DNA of 17,151 nucleotides from an uncultured Coriobacteriaceae bacterium (GCA_900544245.1 UQUH01000037.1:1-17151); one strand, 5' to 3'. Positions 1-7,429 are shown, counted from the stretch's first letter. The notes: a model not told the origin generated them from the letters alone. Made by a program: numbers and translations.

Positions 1-1937
1 GTTCGGCTGCGCCCCCGGATGCCATCGGCAGGCGCGCCTGCGGCAAGCGCCTGCCCGACGCTTTCCTGCGCGACGGCGATGGCATCGGCCAGGGCACGCT
101 CCTGCGTGCCCATGAGCGCCTCGTCGGCCTCGCAGCCCAGGGCCACGTCGGCAAGGTTTGCCGCGCGGGTGTATGCCGTCGCGAGGTTCTCGAACGTGTC
201 GGGCTGCTCGTCGCGCGCGGTCTGCAGCGCATCGATGCGGGCGATCGTCTCGGCCGGCTCGAACATGCCCGTCGCCATCACGGCGGCGATGCAATCGGGC
301 GCATAGCCACGATCGCGTGCGATGACCTCGAGGCGCGTGGCGAAGAACGCGCGCACCTGGTCGCGGACGGCATCGAAATCGAAGTCGACGACGTCGCGAT
401 AGTTGCCCAGGGCAACGTCGATGAGCTCGGAGAGCGACACGTCGAGACCGGAAAGCAGGATGTTGACGATGCCAATCGCCGCACGACGCAGGGCGAAGGG
501 ATCGGACGACCCGGTGGGTCCCGCCCCGATGGCGAAGATGCCGCAAATGGTGTCGAGCTTGTCGGAGAACGCCGTGACGGTGCCCGCAAGGTTACGCGGC
601 AGGTCGTCGTCGGCGAAACGCGGACGATAGTGATCGGTGATTCCGAGCGCGACCTCGGGCGTCTCGCCGGAGAAGCGCGCGTAGTGACCGCCCATGATGC
701 CCTGCAGCGAGGTGAACTCGACGACCGCGCTGGTGATGAGGTCGGCCTTGCACAGCAACGCTGTGCGCAGGATGTCGTCGCGCTGCGTGCCGGTGATGCC
801 GGCTGCGTCGCAAACCGCCTCGGCGCACTTCACGATGCGCATGGTCTTGTCGTAGACGGAACCGAGCCTTTCCTGGAACACAACGCGCTTGAGCCCCTCG
901 ACATAGCCCTCGAGCGGCTTGCGCCGATCTTCGACGACGAAGAAGGCGGCGTCGTCGAGGCGGGCGCGCACGACGCGCTCGTTGCCGGCGACGATGGTCT
1001 CCGCATAGGCGGGATCGCCATTGCTCACGACGAGAAAGGCGTTGTCGAGCGTGCCGTCGGGTTGGTACATCGGGAAGTAGCGCTGATGCTCGAGCATCGC
1101 GTCGGTGATGATCTCGGGCGGGACATCGAGGAAGCGCTCGTCAAAGTGCGCGAGCAGGACGGTGGGATACTCGACGAGGTTTACGACCTCGTCGAAGGTC
1201 CCCTTGGGGGTGTCTGCCTTGAGGCCGGTCTCGGCCTCGATCGCGTTTATCTGCCCGCGAATCGCCTGCGCGCGCTTCTTGGCGCTGGGAATGACCCTCA
1301 TCTCCTCGTAGGCACCCGGCAGATCAGCCGCGCTCGCGAACTCGAATTCGCGATCGGCCATGAGGCGATTGCCACGCGAGATGCGACCGGCGACGAGGCC
1401 GGCGTACTCGACGGGAATGACGTCCTCGCCGTACAGGGCCATGAGCCAACGTATGGGACGCGAGAAGGTGACGTGTCCGCTGCCCCAACGCTGCGACTTG
1501 GGCCAGCCAATGCCGCCCACGAGATTGGCGAGCAGCTCCGGCAGGAGATCGGCCGTCTTGCGCGAGGGCTCCTCGACCTGCGCGTACACGTACTCCTTGC
1601 CGCTTTCGTCGGCCTCGCGCACGAGACGGGAGACGTCCACGCCCTTGCCGCGGGCAAAGCCCTCGGCGGCCTTCGTGGGATTGCCGGCATCGTCGAAGGC
1701 GATGGCGACGGTAGGGCCCTTGGCGCGCATGGAGAGCGCCTCGCTCGCGCCGGCAAGGTCCTCGACCACGAGTATCATGCGGCGCGGCGTCGAATAGGTG
1801 ACGATTTCGCCATGCGCGAGGCGCGCCTCGTCAAGGGCGGTTTCGGCAGCGGCGGCGAGGTCGCGCGTGGCCGCGTACAGCGGCATGGCGGGGATTTCCT
1901 CGGTTCCGATCTCGAAGACAAGCTTGGAAGCGCTCAT
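1..1937 (-). CDS. glyS: Glycine--tRNA ligase beta subunit (3' end cut by window)
   Basis: This is the beta subunit of the heterotetrameric glycyl-tRNA synthetase. It binds tRNA-Gly and works with the alpha subunit (GlyQ) to attach glycine in the cytoplasm. The frame starts at ATG 1937-1935 and stays open to the window edge, giving about 645 residues. The family is usually near 690, so only the C-terminal tail of the anticodon-binding (DALR-type) region should be missing. The N-terminus has the family signature FEIGTEEIPA near residues 8-17. The middle has an HYARFSGE segment near residue 418, followed by HYRPRFADDDLP, and SSDPFALRRA near residue 479, all standard for GlyS. Its ATG overlaps the glyQ stop by one base (TAATG), so translation is probably coupled and gives matched subunit amounts. 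Identity is certain from these motifs; only the end of the gene is unseen. Confidence 0.97.
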   Translation of the reverse strand, partial: MSASKLVFEIGTEEIPAMPLYAATRDLAAAAETALDEARLAHGEIVTYSTPRRMILVVEDLAGASEALSMRAKGPTVAIAFDDAGNPTKAAEGFARGKGVDVSRLVREADESGKEYVYAQVEEPSRKTADLLPELLANLVGGIGWPKSQRWGSGHVTFSRPIRWLMALYGEDVIPVEYAGLVAGRISRGNRLMADREFEFASAADLPGAYEEMRVIPSAKKRAQAIRGQINAIEAETGLKADTPKGTFDEVVNLVEYPTVLLAHFDERFLDVPPEIITDAMLEHQRYFPMYQPDGTLDNAFLVVSNGDPAYAETIVAGNERVVRARLDDAAFFVVEDRRKPLEGYVEGLKRVVFQERLGSVYDKTMRIVKCAEAVCDAAGITGTQRDDILRTALLCKADLITSAVVEFTSLQGIMGGHYARFSGETPEVALGITDHYRPRFADDDLPRNLAGTVTAFSDKLDTICGIFAIGAGPTGSSDPFALRRAAIGIVNILLSGLDVSLSELIDVALGNYRDVVDFDFDAVRDQVRAFFATRLEVIARDRGYAPDCIAAVMATGMFEPAETIARIDALQTARDEQPDTFENLATAYTRAANLADVALGCEADEALMGTQERALADAIAVAQESVGQALAAGAPADGIRGRSR

Positions 1938-2884
1938 TATGCGACCCCCTCCTTCTCGACGTCGGCGGGCGTCTCGCGCGGACCGTCTTGCGAGGCGATG
2001 TAGGCACCGCCCTTCTCGATCACGTGCTCGAGATAGGATTCGCAACACGCCTTGGCCATCGTGCGCACGCGCAGGATGTAGGCCATGCGCTCCGTGGCCG
2101 AAATGGCGCCACGGGCATCCAGCAGATTGAACGCGTGGCTGCACTTCATGACGCAATCGTACGCGGGAAGGGGCAGCCCCAAATCGAGCAAGCGCATGCA
2201 CTCGCGCTCGTTGGCGTCAAAGCGCGCGAAGAGCATGTCGGTATCCGCGAACTCGAAGTCGTATGCACTCTGCTCGCGCTCGTTTTCGTAGAAGACGTCT
2301 CCGTAGGTGAACGTGGTCCCGTCGGGACCCTTGCTCCAGACGAGGTCGTAGACGCTATCGACGCCCTGGATGTACATGGCCAGGCGTTCGAGACCGTAGG
2401 TGATCTCGGCGGGAACGGGATCGCATTCGATGCCACCCACCTGCTGGAAGTACGTGAACTGCGTGACCTCCATGCCGTTGAGCCAGACCTCCCAGCCCAG
2501 ACCCCACGCACCGAGGGTGGGGCTTTCCCAGTCGTCCTCGACGAAGCGGATGTCATGGTGATACGGTTCGATACCGATGGCACGCAGCGAACCGAGGTAG
2601 AGCTCCTGGACGTCATCGGGCGAGGGCTTGAGGATTACCTGGAACTGGTAGTAGTGCTGCATGCGATTGGGATTCGCACCGTAGCGTCCGTCGGCCGGAC
2701 GGCGGCAGGGCTGCACGTACGCGGTCTTCCAGGCTCCGGGACCGAGCGAACGCAGAGCGGTCGCGGTATGGTAGGTGCCCGCACCCACCTCGGAGTCATA
2801 GGGCTGCAAGATGACGCAGCCCTGGTCGGCCCAGTACTGTTGCAAGGTCAGAATGATGTCTTGAAAGGTCAGCATGTTCCCCAT
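1937..2884 (-). CDS. glyQ: Glycine--tRNA ligase alpha subunit
   Basis: This is the catalytic alpha subunit of alpha2beta2 glycyl-tRNA synthetase, which activates glycine with ATP. The product is 315 residues, a little longer than the usual ~300 because of a short polar tail. Conserved blocks are plain: VQPCRRPADGRYG (57-69), NPNRMQHYYQFQV (71-83), PTLGAWGLGWEVWLNG (122-137) and EVTQFTYFQQVGG (139-151). The start is slightly uncertain. ATG 2884 has no clear ribosome binding site, whereas ATG 2875 (residue 4) is preceded by a GGATGGGG stretch. Both give a full-length protein starting just before LTFQDIILTLQQYW. It lies 38 bases after lepB and overlaps glyS by one base. The two-subunit enzyme is typical of Firmicutes and Gram-negatives; within Actinobacteria it points to Coriobacteriia-like lineages (inference). 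Confidence 0.97.
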   Translation of the reverse strand: MGNMLTFQDIILTLQQYWADQGCVILQPYDSEVGAGTYHTATALRSLGPGAWKTAYVQPCRRPADGRYGANPNRMQHYYQFQVILKPSPDDVQELYLGSLRAIGIEPYHHDIRFVEDDWESPTLGAWGLGWEVWLNGMEVTQFTYFQQVGGIECDPVPAEITYGLERLAMYIQGVDSVYDLVWSKGPDGTTFTYGDVFYENEREQSAYDFEFADTDMLFARFDANERECMRLLDLGLPLPAYDCVMKCSHAFNLLDARGAISATERMAYILRVRTMAKACCESYLEHVIEKGGAYIASQDGPRETPADVEKEGVA

Positions 2885-2922
2885 CCAATCGTGCGTGCGA
2901 CTCCAGGCGCCCCGATAGGTTC

Positions 2923-3456
2923 CTATAGCGTGCCGATGCGGTCGAGTGGCCAGTACCTGAGAACGGCATGCCCCGTGACGCTCTCGAGCGGAATGGCCCC
3001 GAATGCGCGGCTATCGGCGGAATTGGTGCGGTTGTCCCCCATGACCCAAACGTGGCCTTCGGGTACCGTATACGGATACGTGATTCCGGAGTTGAGGTCG
3101 TTGCTCGGCTTGCCCTGCGTGTAGGGCTCATCGAGAGGCACTCCGTCGACGTAGACGACGCCATCACGCAAATCGACCGTCTGGCCGCCCGTGGCGATGA
3201 CGCGTTTGATGAGCACGCGCTCGGAATCGGCCGGGTCCTCGAAGGTGATGATGTCTCCCTGGACCGGGTCGCCAAACATGTAGCTGACCTTTTCGGAGAA
3301 GACGCGATCACCGACCTCGATGGTCTGCTCCATGGAGCCCGAGGGTATCTCGTAGGGCTGCATGACGAACCGTGTGAAGAGGGTGGCGAGGCCAATCGCC
3401 ACGATGACGATGAGAAGTATCTCGATGACCAGGCGTAATGGCGAATTCTTCTTCAC
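2923..3456 (-). CDS. lepB: Signal peptidase I
   Basis: This is a membrane-bound serine protease that removes signal peptides from secreted proteins on the outer face of the membrane. I choose the GTG at 3456-3454 as start, giving 177 residues, because AAGGGGGTGA ends four bases upstream and is almost perfectly complementary to the 16S tail. An in-frame ATG at 3489 would add 11 residues but has no binding site. One N-terminal transmembrane helix (about residues 9-27) follows two lysines. The catalytic serine is in PSGSM (Ser41) and the general-base lysine in LIKRV (Lys84). Box D is VMGDNRTNSADSR, and box E is seen as GHAVLRYWP near the end. The gene follows trmD, at the place where rplS is normally found, and precedes glyQ. 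The compact length matches Gram-positive SipS-type enzymes. Confidence 0.95.
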   Translation of the reverse strand: MKKNSPLRLVIEILLIVIVAIGLATLFTRFVMQPYEIPSGSMEQTIEVGDRVFSEKVSYMFGDPVQGDIITFEDPADSERVLIKRVIATGGQTVDLRDGVVYVDGVPLDEPYTQGKPSNDLNSGITYPYTVPEGHVWVMGDNRTNSADSRAFGAIPLESVTGHAVLRYWPLDRIGTL

Positions 3457-3494
3457 GTGTTCACCCCCTTGCTCGTTTGGAACGGACATGTAAG

Positions 3495-3523
3495 CGTATA
3501 TGATAACGCGCCTTGCGCGTCAT
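3495..3523 (-). promoter_or_regulatory. Possible promoter for lepB-glyQ-glyS
   Basis: On the minus strand a -35-like ATGACG (3523-3518) and a -10-like TATACG (3500-3495) are 17 bases apart. Each matches the consensus at four of six positions. The site lies in the 68-base gap between trmD and lepB and overlaps the small hairpin at 3506-3520. It could drive lepB separately from the rpsP operon, but the match is weak and readthrough from trmD is equally possible. Confidence 0.28.
3506..3520 (-). other. Small hairpin directly after trmD
   Basis: A perfect six-base stem ACGCGC/GCGCGT with a three-base loop lies four bases after the trmD stop. No T-run follows (TATCATATA comes next in the minus direction), so it is not a standard intrinsic terminator. 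It may stabilise the 3' end of the upstream transcript or weaken readthrough into lepB. Confidence 0.4.
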
Positions 3524-3524
3524 C

Positions 3525-4256
3525 TCAGTCAGAATCGCTGCGAATGGTATCCGCGAAGACGCGCTCATCGTCTGCCAGGTCGGCCTGCGCGAGCATGTCG
3601 GGACGCAGGCGGGCCGTCTTCTCGATGGCCGCATGACGTCTCCAGGCGGCTATCGCCTGATGGTTGCCCGAGAGCAACACCTCGGGAACCTCCAGTCCGC
3701 GATACTCGGCTGGCCGCGTATACTGGGGAAACTCGAGCAGGCCGTCGGCGAAGGATTCCTCGACGGCGCTGTTCTCGTCGCCAAGCGCCCCGGGAAGCAA
3801 GCGACAGACAGCATCGGTGACGACCATGGCAGCGAGCTCTCCACCCGTCAAGACGTAATCGCCCAGGCTTATGCAGCGATCCGCGAGCGTGTAGACGCGC
3901 TCGTCAAAGCCCTCGTAGCGACCGCATACCATGAGCAGGCGCTCGTAGCCCGAAAGCTCAACGGCCATGTCCTGGTTGAAGGGCTGTCCCGTGGGCGTGA
4001 AGAAGATGACGTGCGGAGCGGGACCGGACGAGCGTATCTCGTCTATGGCCTCGAAGATGGGCGGGCAGCACATGAGCAGGCCGGCCCCACCTCCGTAGAT
4101 CTCGTCATCGGTCGTGCGATGCCTATCATGCGTCCAATCACGCAGGTCATGGGCATGGAAATCGAGTATGCCGCTCCTGCGCGCACGACCGAGTATGGAG
4201 GTCGACATGACCTGTTCGAACATCTCGGGGAAAACGGAGAGCGTCTCGACGATCAT
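3525..4256 (-). CDS. trmD: tRNA (guanine(37)-N1)-methyltransferase
   Basis: This enzyme methylates N1 of G37 next to the anticodon, using S-adenosylmethionine, and so prevents +1 frameshifting. The 243 residues match the family length. The knotted SPOUT fold is signalled by YGGGAGLLM (54-62), CGRYEGFDERV (111-121), SLGDYVLTGGE (130-140) and SFADGLLEFPQYTRP (168-182, with the conserved Asp171), then LLSGNH (194-199). The ATG at 4256 overlaps the rimM stop as ATGA, so the two are probably translationally coupled. This is the expected rimM-trmD pair, but the next gene is lepB and not rplS. Two adjacent cysteines (63-64) replace the Lys-Pro often found after GAGLLM, which I take as lineage variation. 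Confidence 0.97.
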   Translation of the reverse strand: MIVETLSVFPEMFEQVMSTSILGRARRSGILDFHAHDLRDWTHDRHRTTDDEIYGGGAGLLMCCPPIFEAIDEIRSSGPAPHVIFFTPTGQPFNQDMAVELSGYERLLMVCGRYEGFDERVYTLADRCISLGDYVLTGGELAAMVVTDAVCRLLPGALGDENSAVEESFADGLLEFPQYTRPAEYRGLEVPEVLLSGNHQAIAAWRRHAAIEKTARLRPDMLAQADLADDERVFADTIRSDSD

Positions 4257-4768
4257 GACTCGAGCAAGCCGTCCATGACACGCGTGCGAATGACGCCGTC
4301 GTCATCATCGGGATACGCGACGATGACCTCGTCGACAACCGGGACGAGTACCTCGCCATGAGGACCGTCGATGACCCACACGTCATGGGCCGCCGTCTCG
4401 ATGACCTCGCGGATCTCGCCGAGCTCGCCATGACGTTCGTCGACGACCCTGCGACCGATATCGCGCACGGGCATGTCGAGATCCTCCAGATCGCGCACGT
4501 CGGCGAGGAGAAAACGTCCGGCAATCTGCTCTGCGGCGTCAATCGAGTCGACGCCGTCGAAGCGAAGCTGATAGGTGTTGCCCGCGCCCTCGCATACCGA
4601 GCAGACATCGAGTTCGCGCGGACCATCCAGGGTGGGTGGGACCACATGGACATGCAGCCCCTCATAGACGGAGAAGGGAAGGTTCCCGGCCGTCGTGGCC
4701 GTAACCTCCCCTTCAAGCCCGCGGGCCTTGCCAACGCGGGCGACAAGTTCGTATTCGGTGCAAGACAT
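4253..4768 (-). CDS. rimM: Ribosome maturation factor RimM
   Basis: RimM binds the head of the 30S subunit through S19 and helps its late assembly; it is often co-transcribed with S16 and TrmD. The protein has 171 residues, the normal size. The N-terminal beta-barrel begins with the signature ARVGKARGLEGEV (10-22). The C-terminal PRC-barrel has GEVLVPVVDEVIV (138-150), the usual place of the GeeilIPav motif. The start at ATG 4768 is five bases after the khpA stop, and the stop overlaps trmD by four bases. The ribosome binding site is poor (GAG near position -10), consistent with coupling to khpA. The middle is rich in aspartate. Identity rests on the two end motifs together with the gene order. 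Confidence 0.93.
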   Translation of the reverse strand: MSCTEYELVARVGKARGLEGEVTATTAGNLPFSVYEGLHVHVVPPTLDGPRELDVCSVCEGAGNTYQLRFDGVDSIDAAEQIAGRFLLADVRDLEDLDMPVRDIGRRVVDERHGELGEIREVIETAAHDVWVIDGPHGEVLVPVVDEVIVAYPDDDDGVIRTRVMDGLLES

Positions 4769-4773
4769 GCGGA

Positions 4774-5028
4774 CTACTCGGCGAGTTCGACCTCGACACG
4801 GAAGCCATCTTGCGAAGCCGCGGCGCGCGCGAGCGTGCGGATCGCCTTGATGATGCGACCCTGTCGACCGATGATCTTGCCGATATCGCCCTCATCGACC
4901 TCGATCTCGATGAACAGCTCGCCATTCTCCTGATCGGTGCCGGTAACGGTCGCCGCCTCGGGATTCTCGACGATCTGCTCGACGAGCGTGCGGACGAGTT
5001 GCGTCACGTCTTCGAACGACTCGACCAT
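4774..5028 (-). CDS. khpA: KH-domain RNA-binding protein KhpA
   Basis: This is a small cytoplasmic RNA-binding protein (YlqC/KhpA family) which in other Gram-positives partners with KhpB and influences cell elongation and division. The 84 residues hold one KH domain. The GxxG RNA-contact loop is GRQG at 54-57, inside IGKIIGRQGRIIKAIR, preceded by an acidic strand FIEIEVDEGD. It starts at ATG 5028, three bases after the rpsP stop, and ends five bases before rimM, so it belongs to the ribosomal operon. Position between rpsP and rimM is the classical place for this gene and supports the name. Its RNA targets cannot be read from sequence. Confidence 0.93.
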   Translation of the reverse strand: MVESFEDVTQLVRTLVEQIVENPEAATVTGTDQENGELFIEIEVDEGDIGKIIGRQGRIIKAIRTLARAAASQDGFRVEVELAE

Positions 5029-5031
5029 GAT

Positions 5032-5448
5032 TTACTCTTCTCCGGCCTCGTCGTCCTCGGCCTCTTCGGCCTCGGCCTCGGCTGCCGCAGCGGCCTCCTC
5101 GGCGGCCTTGCGTGCCGCTTCCTCGGCAGCCTTCTTGGCCGCTTCCTCGGCTGCGATCCTGTTTGCCTCGGTCTTGTTGGCGATGCGCTCGGCGAGCTTG
5201 GCGGGCAGCGGCTCGTTCTTCACGCTCGCAATGATCTTGGCGACGCGGTCGGAGGGCTGGGCGCCCTTGGAAATCCACTCGTCGACCTTGGCGATGTCGA
5301 GATCGATGATCGACGGATCACCTGCGGGGTCGTAGGTGCCGACCTGCTCGATGATGCGACCATCGCGCTTCTTGCGCTGGTCGGCGACCACGATGCGATA
5401 GAACGGGGCCTTGTGGGCACCATGACGTGCCAGACGGATGACTACCAA
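5032..5448 (-). CDS. rpsP: 30S ribosomal protein S16 with long Ala/Glu-rich tail
   Basis: S16 is a structural protein of the 30S body, needed for assembly. Residues 1-80 are the usual fold: VIRLARHGAHKAPFYRIVVA and GRIIEQVGTYDP are typical. The start is a TTG at 5448-5446; GAAGGAGAAGTT directly upstream gives a good binding site, and no better start fits. At 138 residues it is well above the usual 80-90. The extra part begins near residue 85 and contains three octapeptide units (99-122) ending in a strongly acidic tail, probably a long charged helix extending from the subunit. It is the first gene of the rpsP-khpA-rimM-trmD operon and has a promoter and hairpin leader upstream. Confidence 0.96.
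   Translation of the reverse strand: MVVIRLARHGAHKAPFYRIVVADQRKKRDGRIIEQVGTYDPAGDPSIIDLDIAKVDEWISKGAQPSDRVAKIIASVKNEPLPAKLAERIANKTEANRIAAEEAAKKAAEEAARKAAEEAAAAAEAEAEEAEDDEAGEE
5083..5154 (-). repeat. Three tandem 24-bp units coding octapeptides in S16
   Basis: Residues 99-122 of S16 are three consecutive octapeptides: AAEEAAKK, AAEEAARK and AAEEAAAA. The underlying 24-base units are similar but not identical, so this is an old or codon-diverged repeat and not a fresh slippage product. The 4+4 spacing of acidic pairs and basic residues suits a single stable alpha helix with i to i+4 salt bridges. Confidence 0.85.
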
Positions 5449-5467
5449 AACTTCTCCTTCAATCTAT

Positions 5468-5488
5468 CGCCTGCACCCATTGCAGGCG
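5468..5488 (-). promoter_or_regulatory. Hairpin in the rpsP leader
   Basis: A perfect eight-base stem (CGCCTGCA/TGCAGGCG) with a five-base loop lies about 20 bases upstream of the rpsP start, just ahead of the GAAGGAG binding site. No T-run follows, so it is not a terminator in the minus direction. It could be a target for autoregulation or a 5' mRNA stabiliser. I do not recognise a named leader family. Confidence 0.55.
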
Positions 5489-5532
5489 TGAAATTGAGAC
5501 CTGGCGCGATGACGGGTCGCGCACGAACCGAC

Positions 5533-5560
5533 ATTGTAACGCAAAGGCCTCAGACAGCAA
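5533..5560 (-). promoter_or_regulatory. Likely sigma-70-type promoter of the rpsP operon
   Basis: On the minus strand TTGCTG (5560-5555) and TACAAT (5538-5533) are separated by 16 bases. The -10 matches the consensus at five of six positions and the -35 at four of six. It lies just downstream of the proS stop and predicts a leader of about 75 bases that contains the 5468-5488 hairpin. It fits the need for a separate strong promoter for a ribosomal operon. Confidence 0.55.
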
Positions 5561-5570
5561 AAGGTTTTTT

Positions 5571-7307
5571 CTAGATGGACGTGGTCACGGGCTCAAGCGC
5601 CTCGAGCGCCCCGCGAACGACACGTATGACATGCGAGACCGCAGCGCTCACGTCGAGCTCGACCTTGTCCCCCGTCGCGCGGTCCTTGAACTCGACGACG
5701 TCGTTCTGCGCTCCGCGTTTGCCCACGATCAGCTGATACGGCCACCCGATGAGGTCGGCGTCGGCGAACTTGACGCCGGCGCGCTCGTCGCGATCGTCGA
5801 GGGCCACCTCGATTCCCGCTGCCTCGAGTTCGCCGGCGAGCCTAGAGGCAAGCGGCTCGACCAGGTCATCACCCATCTGCAGCGGAATGACGCACACGTG
5901 CGCCGGGGCGATGCTCGCGGGCCAGCATATGCCGTTCTCGTCGTTGCGCTGCTCGACGACGGCCGCCAGCGAACGCGTGACGCCGATGCCATAGCATCCC
6001 ATGATGTAGGGCTTCTCGACGCCGTCGGCATCCATGAACGTCGCGCCCATGGCCTCGGAGTACTTCGTTCCCAACTTGAAGACCTGGCTTACCTCGATGC
6101 CGCGGGAGCCGGAGAGCACCTTGCCGCAATCGGGGCACAAGTCACCCGGCTTTGCCAACACGAGGTCAACCCAGACATCGGGTTCGAAATCGCGACCGGG
6201 CTCGGCGCCCAGGAAGTGGTAGCCGTCCTCGTTTGCGCCGACGGCCCAGGCATGCGTGTCCTTGAGCGCGATGTCGCAGATGCAGACGACCTCCTCGGGC
6301 AGGCCGACGGGGCCCATGGAGCCCTTGTGCAAGCCGGCGTCGAGCATCTCCTCGTCGGTAAGCAGGCGCCACCCCTCGATCGCGTTTTCGGCCTTGATGT
6401 CGTTGAGCTCATGGTCGCCCGGAATGAACAGGGCATAGACCCGGCCGTCGGCACCCGTACCCGACAGGGCCTTGACCGTGGCGTTTTCGGGAACGTCGAG
6501 GAAGGTGGCAAGATCGGCTATGGTGTGCACGCCCGGTGTCTCGATTTTCTCGAGCGCACGCGTCTCACCCAACTCCATCGTGACGCCGACGCCAGCGGCC
6601 TCGGCATCGGCGGCAAATCCGCAGGTGCAGTGAACGAGATCGGACTCGCCCGCATCGGCCAGCGCCATGAACTCGCAGGTTTCCGAGCCGCCGATCTGGC
6701 CGGAATCGGCCTCGACCATGCGATACTCGAGGCCAAGGCGCTCGCAGACGCGTGCATAGGCGACCTCCATATCGCGATAGGTCTCGTCGAGCGACTCCTC
6801 GTCGGCATTGAAGCTGTAGGCGTCCTTCATCACGAACTCGCGGGTCCTGAACAGACCGAAGCGCGGCCGCATCTCGTCGCGGAACTTCACCTGCATCTGC
6901 CATAGCGTGCAGGGCAGCTCCTTGTAGCTGCGCAGCTCGTCGCGAACCAGGTCGGTGATGAGCTCCTCGTGTGTGGGACCGAGGCACAGCTCGCGCTCGT
7001 GGCGGTCGGTCACGCGCATGAGCTCGGGGCCGTAATCATCCCAGCGTCCCGATTCGTGCCACAGCTCGGCCGGCTGCAGGATGGGCATGAGAATTTCCTG
7101 GGCGCCGGTCGCGTTCATCTCCTCGCGCACGATGTCCTGCACCTTGTTGAGCACGTTCATGCCCAGGGGCAGGAACGTGTAGGTGCCCGAACCCATCTGG
7201 CGAATCATGCCCGCGCGCAGCAACAGGCGATGGCTCGCAATGTCGGCACCCGCCGGATCTTCCTTCAACGTCGGACAATACGTCTTGCTCATATGCATGA
7301 TGCTCAT
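5571..7307 (-). CDS. proS: Proline--tRNA ligase (bacterial type with editing domain)
   Basis: This class II synthetase charges tRNA-Pro and removes mischarged alanine. At 578 residues it is the bacterial form. Motif 2 is seen as FRDEMRPRFGLFRTREF (142-158) and motif 3 as GCYGIGVTRSLAAVVEQ (437-453). Between them lies the editing insertion (about 235-395), with the family's key lysine in NATVKAL (Lys279), so editing is probably active. Cysteine pairs at 227/229 and 391/394 flank the insertion. The C-terminal anticodon-binding domain starts near 465. The start at ATG 7307 has GAGGG about eight bases upstream; in-frame ATGs at residues 4 and 6 are less well placed. Its own transcript probably starts in the 7308-7470 gap, and the rpsP promoter lies right after its stop. 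Confidence 0.97.
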   Translation of the reverse strand: MSIMHMSKTYCPTLKEDPAGADIASHRLLLRAGMIRQMGSGTYTFLPLGMNVLNKVQDIVREEMNATGAQEILMPILQPAELWHESGRWDDYGPELMRVTDRHERELCLGPTHEELITDLVRDELRSYKELPCTLWQMQVKFRDEMRPRFGLFRTREFVMKDAYSFNADEESLDETYRDMEVAYARVCERLGLEYRMVEADSGQIGGSETCEFMALADAGESDLVHCTCGFAADAEAAGVGVTMELGETRALEKIETPGVHTIADLATFLDVPENATVKALSGTGADGRVYALFIPGDHELNDIKAENAIEGWRLLTDEEMLDAGLHKGSMGPVGLPEEVVCICDIALKDTHAWAVGANEDGYHFLGAEPGRDFEPDVWVDLVLAKPGDLCPDCGKVLSGSRGIEVSQVFKLGTKYSEAMGATFMDADGVEKPYIMGCYGIGVTRSLAAVVEQRNDENGICWPASIAPAHVCVIPLQMGDDLVEPLASRLAGELEAAGIEVALDDRDERAGVKFADADLIGWPYQLIVGKRGAQNDVVEFKDRATGDKVELDVSAAVSHVIRVVRGALEALEPVTTSI

Positions 7308-7348
7308 AAGGTACCCTCGCTTGCGCTGTCACTCGAAATCAGATGTCG

Positions 7349-7364
7349 CACATGGTACCACGTG
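7349..7364 (-). promoter_or_regulatory. Palindrome overlapping a possible proS -10 box
   Basis: The plus strand reads CACATGGTACCACGTG, a 16-base inverted repeat with one mismatched pair and a perfect TGGTACCA core; the flanking G and C extend it to 18. On the minus strand it contains TGG followed by TACCAT (7357-7352), an extended -10-like element about 45 bases before the proS start. I see no good -35 at the right spacing. It may be the proS promoter with an overlapping operator, or chance. Confidence 0.35.
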
Positions 7365-7393
7365 CCAGCGGGTGCAACGACCTCCGCATACGA

Positions 7394-7429
7394 CGAGGAG
7401 GGCAGACGCCGTGACATCTGCCCTCCTCG
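7394..7429 (-). terminator. Strong hairpin, probable terminator after the 56-residue gene
   Basis: A perfect 13-base stem (arms 7394-7406 and 7417-7429) with a ten-base loop lies between the small gene and proS. There is no T-run on either side, so it would act as a T-less hairpin terminator of the kind proposed for some high-GC Gram-positives, or as a 3' stabiliser. A second smaller hairpin lies just upstream. Confidence 0.6.

Noticed and set aside
630..2003. Plus-strand open frame of 457 codons opposite glyS
   Set aside because: It is a shadow of the glyS frame, which carries strong family motifs over the whole stretch; the antisense product is low-complexity and unlike any family I know.
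5561..5570. T-run (GGTTTTTT on the plus strand) after proS as a proS terminator
   Set aside because: proS is read on the minus strand, where this is an A-run, and no stem precedes it in the correct direction.
5631..6905. Plus-strand open frame of 424 codons opposite proS
   Set aside because: It is an antisense shadow of proS caused by codon bias.
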